Assembly (NCBI GenBank): GCA_964017195.1 | Contig: OZ024897.1 | Coordinates: 9,702,951 to 9,766,950 of the forward strand | From: Siderastrea radians | Taxonomy: Eukaryota > Cnidaria > Anthozoa > Scleractinia > Rhizangiidae | DNA length: 64,000 bases | Reading direction: 5' to 3' | Shown here: piece after piece, positions 11,701 to 23,700 of the stretch | How positions within the stretch are numbered: position 1 is the stretch's first letter | Layout: every line of letters begins with the position of its first letter | The notes under the pieces: model-generated | What the model saw: only the letters and a program-made list of their open reading frames with translations | Databases searched by the model: none | What the model was told of the DNA's origin: nothing | Program-made: the position numbers and the translations under genes

Positions 11701-14700
11701 GTAACAAGTTAAAGCGGCATCTTCGCTTTGCAATCGCAAAAATGGCAGAGACTCTTCTTTCCAAGTGCGCTCAGTTCAGGGAAAACGAAGAGTTCATCGA
11801 TGTACGTTTAAAAGTGGGTGAGGAAATAATCCCTGCTCACCGCATTGTACTCGCGGCGAATAGCGATTACTTTCACGCGATGTTTACAAACGGAATGAAG
11901 GAGTCGAACCAGGATCTTATCGAGCTGAAAGACGAAAGCATTTCAGCAGATGCTTTGAAGATCGTATTGGACTCCATCTACAACGGAGATCTCTGTGTAA
12001 ATGAAGAAAACGCAAGTGAAGTTCTCGCGGCCGCTAACCACCTTCAGGTCACAAATATTGTTGATCAGTGTTGTGATTTCTTGAAAAGGGAGTTTGTTCA
12101 GGGTCAGTTTGATTTGCAAAAGTATTTTCAGCTTTCTGTAGTTGCCGATAGACACGGTCTGAAAAATGTGCAAGAAGCTGCAGATCACAAGTTGGCTTCG
12201 ATGTACAATGAAATCTGTGACAGCGAAGAATTCCTGTCCCAGATTAGCGCAAATCAGCTACTTTGCCTTCTCAGACGAGATGACCTTCGTGCCCCTTCAG
12301 AGACATTGGTCTTCAAATCTGTGATGCACTGGTTAAAATTCAAGAAGGAAGAGAGGTTTCCAGTTGCAGGGAAAGTCATCGAAGCGGTTCGTTTGGGCCT
12401 GGTGGATATTGGTGTATTAATCGAGGAACTCAACTCTGAGGAATTCCAGCGAGTTCCCGAGATACAGAAGATTTTATTTGAGGCATCTATTTACTTCAAT
12501 GCACCGTCTCAGATTTCAAAATTTGCAGAGAAAACAAAGCCACGAGCTGCCAGCTCGGTAAGTAAATTATTCTGTGGTGTGACCCTCCTTTCCTCCGCTA
12601 TCTTTCTATCCTGCAAGCAAACACTTGCAGTTGGGGTGGGAGGGGTGCTCTTCCCCTTACAAACCCCCCACCTTCCATCCTGCGAGAGTATGTTTATCTT
12701 TTTCTTAGCTTTGCTTCTCTTCTTTAGTTCTTTTCTTATCAAATTTCTCTGGGAAAAGTAGCTAGCGATCAAACCCGTTTTCCTGTCTACCCGGCATCCT
12801 TCTCCCCCACCCCTCCCCCTCCACCGAAAAGAAGAAAGGCAATATTCGCAGGTTTGGGGATTAGAGAAAAGCTGGTTTCTGGTCATAGAGTCATGAAGAG
12901 TTTGAATTTACTTGCTGCACATACTGGTAACAGACAAATATATACAATTCAAGAGCAAAAGGTCACGGTGCATGTCGTATATAGGTTTACATGGGACGGA
13001 TGTGGTTAGAAAGCCTGACTGAGAAACCATAAGCTGATAAGCTTTCTATGACTCTAGACTTATCGTTACAACAAGCCTGATAAAATCTTTATTTCACATT
13101 TATGCGGACACTATTATCGTTTTATCGTCTTTTAGCTTTTATTGTATTCGTCGCTAAAAATTCTAATAGGTCGGCACGCGATATGAGCAAAAGTGTAGCT
13201 TGCGTGGGAATCTCATGCCAGCAAGCGGAGCTAAGCGATCCCTTCGTCGCAAAAGGGCAGTACATTTCCCTACCCTTTCGTATACTGCTAGCGCAAAAAA
13301 AGCACCCCTTTCGGGCGGAGCTTCCCTGTTAAGGGAGTAGACCCCAGGTGATCTTGTAAGGGGAGAAACATATTCACACTCGGCTCTTCTCCGAACAAGA
13401 GAGTGAACAGTCGCCATTTTGTTAAAGCTACTCGACTTCTGTTTTATTTTAATTTTGTAGGTCCTTGTTGCCATCAAACCCAAGTGGAATCAGGTCGAGT
13501 ACTTTGATGATGAAAACAAAACGTGGAAGGCTCTACCATCCATGGCCGTAATCTCCGGAGCTGAGAGCTGTGTTTGTACAGAGCTTGTTGGTAACAACTT
13601 GTATGTGGCTGTTAATGACACTCAGAACAGCCATGTCTGTTGTTACGACATAGACAAAAATCTTTGGGAAAGGTTGCCGCAATCGTGTGGTTCATTTGAC
13701 AATTTATGTACGATAGGTGATTACATGTATACCATCAGTTCTGATCATATGCAGATTCCACAGCGATACAGCTTTGCCAAGCGCCAGTGGCAAAGTATCG
13801 CCAAATTAGACCTAACAAGTGATTGTCCAAGCGGGTACGAGTTGTCATGTCATTCTTGCAATGGAGCAGCGGTACTTCATTCAAAGCTTTATGTGAGTTA
13901 TGGATGCAAATTTAAAAACCAATTTGATGCAAACTATTTAAAGCGATTCTTCATGTATCGCTTTGTTGAAGCACATAATCAGTGGGAGCGAAAAGCATTA
14001 ACTTGCTCGGCGGGGCCACACTTTGGATCGTGTATTTTTGTAGTGAACAACAGACTTTATATTGCCGGTGGAAGCTGTGATGTTGACGACTGCGGCATCT
14101 CAAATGGTCAGCCTGCTGCTGTAGAAGTTTATGATGAGCAAAACGACACTTGGTCTTATGTAGAACAAAAACACATTCCCCCAAACAGCCTAGGTGCAGT
14201 TGAGATAGAGGGGAGGGTTTATTTTCTCATCAACAAATTTCCAGTCGATAGTGGCATTAGAATCCCACCAGGGGAGGTGTATCCTGTTTGTTTGGGTGAG
14301 TGGGAAAATCTTGGAAATGTTGGTGAGGATGCAGCACTGTGTAACTTACCGCTAAAAGGGAACATGAGGGGATGAAAAGTGATTGAGATGAATAAGCGTT
14401 TCCTTGATGACTGACGTAGCGACAAAACCAGTGTAACTCTAACCAGCCAATTACAGCGAAACCTAATCACAATTGGGTTTGATTTTACGTCTTCGCGTCT
14501 GCAGGCAGGATTATTGTTATAAATGCTCTTGATGTTGTGCAGTGGAACCAAAGTGGGAGTGACCTTATAACTGCGTGCATAGTTCGGTTTTCCATGGAGT
14601 TAACCCTTCGAAATACTGACGGTTTATTGTGACGCAGTTGTAGCTGGATTAGCGGGTGTTTGTTTTTTGAAGTGCTTTAGTTCAAATAAAAGACAGAGCG

Positions 14701-17700
14701 AAGTGACCTGCCAAAATGGTAATGTACAAACGAGTTCCTCGATTCCAACTCTGACTAGGCTAACCCAACGCGCATGATCCCCGTTTGCCATTTCGTTGCC
14801 ATGAAAATGGCGCGAAGTTGACATTTCAGTCATGTACGGCACTTACATGAGGAGGCGTTTTAGGCGGTTAATTCAGGTATCAGCGTGCTAAGGGAGAGGT
14901 GCCTGGGAGGGGTTGGAGGTCGAAGAAATGACTGAACTAGAGTCGCGTAACTTTTAGCCAATCTTAATCGGAATTTTGCGATCGAAATTCGATTTTTCGT
15001 TCGATTAAGATTTTTGAACAAACCACGCTTATTTTGCAATCTGGAAGATCTCTGTACGGAGTTAGATCATTCAGTTTGGTTTCATAATCTGGTTTCAGAT
15101 TGTGCGTTCTATTCAGTTTGGCGAACTTAGATCCTGTCCTTTTCAGTGTGCATTCAGACAGGGTATAAGCAAGTTAACAATTGGTTCATGCTTTAGCGTG
15201 TGTATATCGAACTATGATGCACGCAGGAAGTTTGGAGAGCACGAGAGAATCCTAAAGTTGGCATCTCTAGCCTCTCGAACACGCGGGAAGTTTGGAGAAC
15301 ACGAAGAAAACGTAAGTGCGCCTCGAGCAACTCTAGCTTCTTGAGTGCTCTTCAAACTTCCCACATACATCACAGCAACTCGATATACGCACAGCCAGTG
15401 GAAATGCACGGCGAAAATCGAACTGATTATAGCTATTGGCATGAACGAAATATATAAAAGAAGGCCTGAGCTCTACTGTACATTTTTTCTTGTTAGAATT
15501 CAGCACTTTTCTGCTGGTAGTTGTGCATGTTTGAATTCAGACTGAGACTGACTCTGTGTAAAAATGAATCTTAACTTAAAAGGACCTTTATTCAGTGGTC
15601 TTGGTGAACTCCAAACTTGACTATTAGCTGATTGGTGATCTTAGGAAAAGGGCCTTTATCTGTAGCATGTTTAGAATAAAAAATGTTAATTTAACGAAAA
15701 TACGACCACGTCGTCACGAACTCCAGAATAAATCTGAGCCACGTGTAAACGATGGGGTTGTGGTGCAGTTGGGTACGATTTGTATGTGACCGAAAAAAAA
15801 TGAATCAAGGAAAAAATGCGCCTAGTCCTTCAAACCTTAAACCTTCTAACAATATACAAATTTGACAAATTTGAAAATAGAAAAATTTCTTTTATCAGCT
15901 GGTCTTACTCCAGAGGAAACCGAGGTGTCTCGTCAGTCATACGCTGGTCTGCTGTGGAGCAAGCAGTTTTATCATTACATCATTAACGACTGGCTGATCG
16001 GTGACCCAGAGATGCCGGTCCCACCCACTGACAGACTTAACGGAAGAAACTCTGAAGCCGAGTGGAGACAGCTGTTCAACAGAGATGTTGTTTCCATGCC
16101 GGACAAGTGGGAGTACCCTTGGGTAGGTTTATACTGCGTCCACACTAGGAACCGAAGGCTCAGGGAGCGAGATAGTGGACGGGAGCATGTTTTTTCCCGG
16201 GTAAAACTGCCTTTGTTAGTTTTTGGTGAATAAGAAGAGCAGGGAAAATACAAGGTTTTTACTTTCACTGTTCTGAGGTGAGCAACTCCTGTATCCTGTT
16301 CAACCTCGTTCCCAGGGCTTTTCCCTTTTTTGTGTTGTATTCTGTTAGTTTACCATTTCATTTTTCCTTTTTTTCCTGTTTTTTACATTTACTTAGAAAA
16401 CATCTAATCATTTTTTACCGGCTCTAAATCCAGATCACGGTAAGATTATACGAAAAGTTCGCCCCAATCTCTTCCACATTTCTCGGATTTCTCACGTTTA
16501 ACCGCAGTCAAGTTAGGTTGGGCACACCGTACCTTGTGTACCAGAGATTTTTCTCGCTGACGTCGTCAATGTCGGGCGAAATCGGCCGAAGGCCGACAAA
16601 ACGAGCGGCAATAGAGAACATAAGCTGCAACCGGAAACCGCGCAAGAAAAGCCTCTGGCAGCCAGGGTAGGCACACCGTTATTGTGTACCTCAATTGTTG
16701 CGTTACGCCAGTTTAAGGAATAGAAAATGCTTTCCATGGTTTCATACAGTTACGGCAACACGAGTGGAAGTTTGTGAGGTAGGGAAAAGCTGTGAAGAAG
16801 CGAGCCGAAAGTTTTTGCGACGCGCAAGTTTGACCTCTCTTACACTATGAATGTGAGCAGTGAGCACACAGCAGCGAGCATAGCTAACACAGAGATATTA
16901 ACTCCACGCTGGTTAATTCGAAACTTTCTGGAGCCTCTCGCCTGCCTTGCTCTATTATCGTAGCTACGCCCAATAACTCGAACTTTCGTTAACTCAGGCA
17001 TTTTTGCTTTTCACCGACGGCTTGATTTGCTGGGAATTAACTGTATTGTCCATCAAGAAAGTGTTTTTTTTTTCTACATCTACGTCTACATTTTATTTTT
17101 CAGTACGCTACCTGGGACCTGGCCTTCCACATGCTTCCGTTCAGCAAAATAGACCCTCAGTTTGCCAAAGACCAGCTGTTGTTGTTTCTTCGAGAGTGGT
17201 ACATGGCGCCAAATGGACAGTTACCAGCTTATGAGTTCGCTTTGGGTGATGTCAACCCTCCTGTTCATGCGCTCGCGTGCTTGATGGTCTACAAGATGAC
17301 AGGCCGCAAAGGAGCACGGGACGACGAATTCCTGGCTCGCTGTTTCCAGAAACTTCTTATTAATTTCACGTGGTAAGCGAGTAGTTTCTCTTCGATTTTC
17401 TTAAGTGAAAGTAAAATACGACTTGTGTAATTTGAAGAAACTTTGCTCCCCCTTGTCTCTCTCCATCCAAGTGTACAAATTCTTAACCCTTAAAGCCCCA
17501 ATAGCGACAAGCATCTAATGTCTCCTTACAGCATCACTATGCGATGAAACATACAGGTCACGAGAATAAAGGTAATGATCACCAAACATGACATGTACTG
17601 ATGTTAGTGCAAATTCTCTCAACTAGCACTATAAGAAATGTATGGAGAGCACTAAGGAGAATATGCATATTGATATTGGGGCTCAGAGGGTTAATGGGTA

Positions 17701-20700
17701 GGTGCGAAACGAACAGAACCTACCAAAATGCAGGGTTAACCCTCTGATAGCCTAGCATCCCATTTGGGGAGAGAGGGAGGTTGGGTAATACTGACTTGTT
17801 ATCATATCCTCACCCGTACAGCTCCGCGCGCACTGTCATTGCAAAACTAATTAGAAAATCGCCATATAAGGTCCGTACGTATTAGTGCGAGCGGAGCCGG
17901 AAAACGCCCTACAGGCTTGGTAGAAACACTTACGGTTTGGCGCGACGTTACTTTGAATGATTTTGTCATGTGTAAGATCTAGATTTGATAATAAATTGAA
18001 TAACGATAGCGAGCAAAGTGAACAAGAAATTTTAGTTTGGAAAATCAGTGGCCAGTTGTCTCAACCCTCGGGCGTAAAGGGGTGGGGTGGATGCCCCCCA
18101 TAAGGTTTTTCTTGAATTTTTCCAAGACGAGTAATCATCTAGACATGCCGTATTCAGTAGCTGTGCGCATATCTCATTTTGACACAAGTTTGGTAAGAAT
18201 CGGTTGCTGTGGTTACGAGCTATGACGTCATCAGTAGCAGGTGGTCAAGCCATTTTTGAAGAAAAACTCGTGTTTTCTACCCTTTTCAGTTGAAAAATGC
18301 AAAAAATGTCAACATAAAGCAGCAAAATGTTTAATTATGTCATATACTACATGTCCAGCATCAAAAGTTTCCAATTTTTAACGTTTTTGACAATTACTTA
18401 TTTTCGGTAAAATCCAAGATGGCGCCCAAAATGGCGGCCATCTTGAATGATGTCACAGGCCCCCAGCAGCGCGGCAACCCATAATATGTACTTGGCTTTC
18501 TACTAAAGGTGAAATCTTTTCAAAATATTGTAACGTAACGAAAACCCAAGGGGGGGTTCCATCAACCCCCCCCCCCGTACCACAGTGGGGGTGTGACTTT
18601 CCTTGTACGTCCGAGGGTTAATAATTGACGATCAACGTTTTTCAATTGGTCATAGGAAAGATCCACAAACAACAGTTCTCAGTTGGTCATATGAGAAATC
18701 GACAATCAACAGATTTCAGTTGGTCATATGGTGAAATGCTTATTCGATGAATTTGGTCGACCCGACGGGAAAATATTTGGCTCGAGGTCTACACTCGGTC
18801 CGTGCAAATATCAGCCCTCCCGCTCAGTCAATAAGTACATATTTTATTCAACCGAGGTATGCTCTGGCCGTGTTAGGTACTTTGAGGTCCACGTGCGACT
18901 TAATTTTTCTATTAACTTTGTTTTGTAATTAGGTGGGTGAACAGAAAAGATCCGTCGGGCAAGAACATTTTTGGTGGAGGATTTCTTGGACTCGATAATA
19001 TCGGTAAGCAATTCCGCTTCACCTAATGAAACCTTTTCGGTCTTGAGCTCAAGCAATCTACTCTTCCTTCTGGTTGACATACTTTATTTAATGTTATTGA
19101 GAAGAACATGGTGACACAGTTCATTTAAACAATAGAGTTCTTCTGTCAAGGAGACCTATTGTGTGATAGGTTGCCTGAGGAAATTTGATGTTCACAACAA
19201 ATATTAGCCCGAGGACGTAGTGGGAACCTTTCACACATAGGGCCTGAGACAGAAGAACTCTATTGTTTTTATTGTGCAACGCTAAATTATGAGCGAAAAT
19301 TGCCAAAAAGGGGCACTATTCGCTGATAGGCGCCTGCTGAGGAGAGACACTATTGCATCACGTGATCGATTTCGACCAATGGGAGCACGCCAAAATTTAG
19401 CGTTGTACTATAATTAGATGATGCCCTGTTGTTGGCGCTCCTCTTGGTTCTTTTCAACCCCTGCGGAACATTGTCTAGGTTGGCTTTAGTGCCACGTTCT
19501 CTTTCTGAAGTTAGTTTCTGCAATTTGAGGGCCAAAAGTTTATCAGTTTAGTACTGTCCAGCAGCAAATATTGACGGCTTTTTCTTTCGTTTTGCAGGAA
19601 TCTTTGATCGGTCCAAGGACTTGCCTGTCCAAGCCTATCTCTTGCAGGTGTGATCTTTCATTCTTCTTGTTTCCTTACAGTTTGAATTTAGACGTTTTTT
19701 GAAAGAGTGTGCCCATCCCTTTGTCGGCCTTTTTATTTATTGACTTGTCTACGGGTTTGCTACATTCGTCATACATGAGGAACTAGTCACAAGACGTGAA
19801 GAAATGTACAAACACACAAGACATAACTTTTTGTTCAGCAACCACACTCTCAGTTATATCCGTAATATTATCAGATCTAGTATAAAGCCATGGAAATTCA
19901 CGTTTATCCCATGTCCGTATGAACGAGGACCATTCATTTTATTTTGTTCTTGTAGGCTGACGGCACGGCGTGGATGGCTTTCTACTGTGTAGTAATGCTC
20001 AACATCGCTCTTGACCTTGCAGTACAATACGACGATGCATATCAAGACATGGCCTCCAAATTCTTTGAGCATTTCACTCAGATCTCAGACGCCATAAATC
20101 AAATGTCTGACGGAGTAGGCTTGTGGGATGAACAGGATGGCTTCTATTACGACCATCTCAGTTCAGGCTCGTGCTCCATGCCTCTACGCGTGCGCAGTAT
20201 GGTTGGCCTTGTTCCCTTGTTTGCCTGTCTTGTGCTTGATGATGAGTATATGAGTAAACTTTCCGGATTCAAAAAGCGGTTAGACTGGTTTATGAAAAAC
20301 AGGAAAGACCTGGCTTCTCAGGTTAGTGACATGGGAGTGATTGTTCCCTTTGTCTTATTTCCACGAGTTTAATGCACGATTTTTAATGAGAGAGGCGGGT
20401 CCATTCCTGTGTGTTTCAACCCAATTTTTCAAGGGGAGAACTGTGCAAGATATTGAGTTACCGTATTTACTCGAATAAGCGCCGCCCCCGAATAAGCGTC
20501 GCCCGCGAAAAAGCGCCGCATTTGGGACAAAAAAGTTAATAAGCGGCCCCCGAATAAGCGCCGCGGTCCCGATGTGGTGCTTATTCGAGGAATTCCGTAC
20601 AACTAAAAAACAAATGAAAAAGCAACTCTAAAACAGCATTAGAAATTTCTTTTCATCGAAAGCGATGTTCTTCAGTTCAAAGTGATTATAATTCACCGCT

Positions 20701-23700
20701 CGACCATTAAGTTCTCTATCCAGAATAAGCGTTTTAACCTAGGAGACCGAACACTTCATTCTGTTCCTTGCTTACAATTTTAGTGACATTTTGTTGAAGT
20801 GCCGGAAGAGACGAATGGTGACAATCAAAAGACGCTTCTGTTAGTTACTGTAAAATTTTCGTACAGACGGAAAATATACCGTTAAATTAAAAGAAAAGAA
20901 TTCTTTGTCGCGTCCAATTTTAAATAAGCGCCGCCCTGGAATAAGTGCCACATTTGAGGAGCAAAAAATTTAATAAGTGCCGCGGCGCTCATTCGAGTAA
21001 ATACGGTATCCTGACTTCTAAATGGTACGTAGTTCGTAAAAACAGCCCCTAGATAAGATCAAGTATGTGCTTTGATTGATTGGCTTTCTTGTTATGTAGG
21101 TTATCAGCTCTTATAACCCACTGATTAGTTTTCGCCCATTCTTATTGAACGTAACACATCACGTCGAACAAAACTGGACGGGTAGCAGACGTCATACCTC
21201 GTCCGATTTGACATCCGTCGTCCCATTTTATAGAGTTTATCGACGAGAACACAACGAAGAGAGGAACTCTCATTTCCGGTCTTTGCTTTTTGAGTCTAAT
21301 CCGAGTCACAGTGCAATAAAATCTAGTAAAGTTACCAACTTCCATTAAGGTTATAAAATTAATCATCCCTTTCGAGACTTGCTGAAATATCGGTGGAAAA
21401 TGACCTTGGCTGAAACGACTGTCCTCGAAATTCCACAGTTGCCCTCGTAGGTTGGCTTCCGATACTTCCGATATACTAGCCGCCGGAAGGGTTATTCGCT
21501 AGATATCCCGTGAAGAGAGAAGTCGCGCAAATAAGATGGCGAAAAACATTCTTTCGGAAAATTTGTTTCGATGACTGCAGAACATTTCTCATGATGCAGG
21601 GGCTGTCTATAAATAATAAAAACAATTCCTCCTGGAGGCCAGGGGCAGGATTCACAAAGCTGTCCTAAGCCAAGATGAATCTTAAGCATTGTTTCTTAAC
21701 AATAGGCTTTTGTTTTCCAACAATGACATAGGACACATCTTATCTTAGGAGGACTTCGTGAATCCAGCCCCAGGTTACCTGGTGTATTGAAAGTGTAAAA
21801 AGCGGCGTTCCCAACACCACTTTCCCGCCTTTTTTTGCAGGTGTCATACATGGACGCGGGTGGCGAGAGTCAGTATCATTACTTACTAGCCATCCCCACC
21901 AAGGACCAGCTCAGCCGCGTGCTTAGCTATGTGTTAGACGAAGACGAATTTCTGTCGCCTTATGGTATTCGTTCCTTGTCCAAATTCCACGAGAAGAATC
22001 CCTATAAGCTGGAACTGAACGGTCAAGTTTACAGCGTGCAGTATGTTCCGGGAGAGTCGGACACGTACATGTTTGGCGGTAACAGCAACTGGCGCGGACC
22101 AATCTGGGTTTGCAGTAAGTACTAGTAGTACCCAGTCCACTGGTGCAGGTTTTGGCAGGAATCCGGTTTCTACTGCCGGTGTTTCCTCGTGTTTTGGGTA
22201 TCCCCGTACCCAATTCCCTGGTGAAATGGGTTCCCCGGGTAGGGATATCCAAATACTGATTCTTACACTGACAAAAGGCTGGAAGAAGCGAGGTCATTCT
22301 GCCATTTATCCCCATTAGAAATGTTATTATTATTAATTTCGGAGCAATGTCCTGAAATATAGTCGAAATTAAAGTTTTTCTCAGTGATATAAAGATTGGT
22401 TTCTTTATGCCTTTAGTTGAGTCGACCAGCACCTCATTGAACATCTCACATGATTGGCCATAAGAACAATAAGATAACGGCACAAACAATGCCCCTATCC
22501 CTGAAGACAATGAGCAATATTGTTTTAGAATGCCTCTGAAATTAGAGGTTCACAAGAGGTACTGGACTACTCGAGTCTTTAGTTTATTAAAAGCTAACCG
22601 CTTTTAATATCTTGGGCGAACATGAATTGTGCGATCGCAAAAAACTACAAATAGTGAACCGCTGGTTTCAAAACGAACGCGAGGGATACCGCGATAGTAA
22701 GCGGTCAAGTAGAAGGCAGCCTAAATAATTCTTTATGAACATATTTTTCGTACAAATAACGGACGTCTCCCGCTCTTCACGGTCTTCAGTCTTGTCTGGT
22801 CTTTCAGTGAGTCGGAATATTCATATTGTTCAATTATTGTTAACACTAAAACAGTCACAAACGCGAGCCGGTTTAAAACTGCAGCGCAGTTGATCGATCT
22901 GTATCCTGTTATACCTGCTTAAGAAAACACGAAAACCTTGCAACACACATTTGTAATGGCAAAACTACAATTTTCGCATGCCCGGGTTCGTGTATGTTTA
23001 TTTCTAAAAACACACCATGCATTGAGTAAACTGATCCCAGTGTTTGGCTGAACTGGAGCTATAATGCGCAAGTTTTCTGGTTGACTTAGTCAGTTGACAT
23101 GAAAAGCTAAGTAAACTTGTTTTGGTTTTTCCTCTATCGGTTTTACATACAGTATTACATGTAAGATTGAGGTCTGTTTGCAGACTTCTCACACATGGGA
23201 AACTTTTAATGCAGAGCAACGCGAGGCACATCGGTTCAATTTCCTTGCGTAGGGACGAAATGCCGAGATGCAAAAATACCTTCGAAGGCCAGTTCAACAC
23301 ATTATTTGGCAATATGGGCTTTAAAATTAAAGATGTTCGCGAAATTCCACTCGCATTTGAGAGGGGGTACCCAAATCACTAGGGCTCTGGGTATCCCGGG
23401 AGGGTACCCAGGGATACTGAAAACACGGCAGCCATATTTGGAAGGGATACCCATTTCACTAGGGATTTGGGTACGGGGTTACCCAAAACACGGGGATACC
23501 CAAATCACTGTGACAGCGGCACTGACGTGCATCGTTCCTTCCGCCTGCATTTTGAACCTTACTTCATCTATCAGTTTAGAACACTTAAAATACATTTTTG
23601 GCCGCTTAATTTCTAGCATGTGTACAGCCGCCCGCTCTCGTTTTTCTTGAGGAGAGCGGGCGGCTGTACGGAGGTTATTTGATTTCAAATGGTTATTCTC

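Noticed and set aside
21923..22510. 195-codon minus-strand open frame
   Set aside because: It overlaps GH63 exon 11 on the opposite strand and runs into repeat sequence; no recognisable domain.
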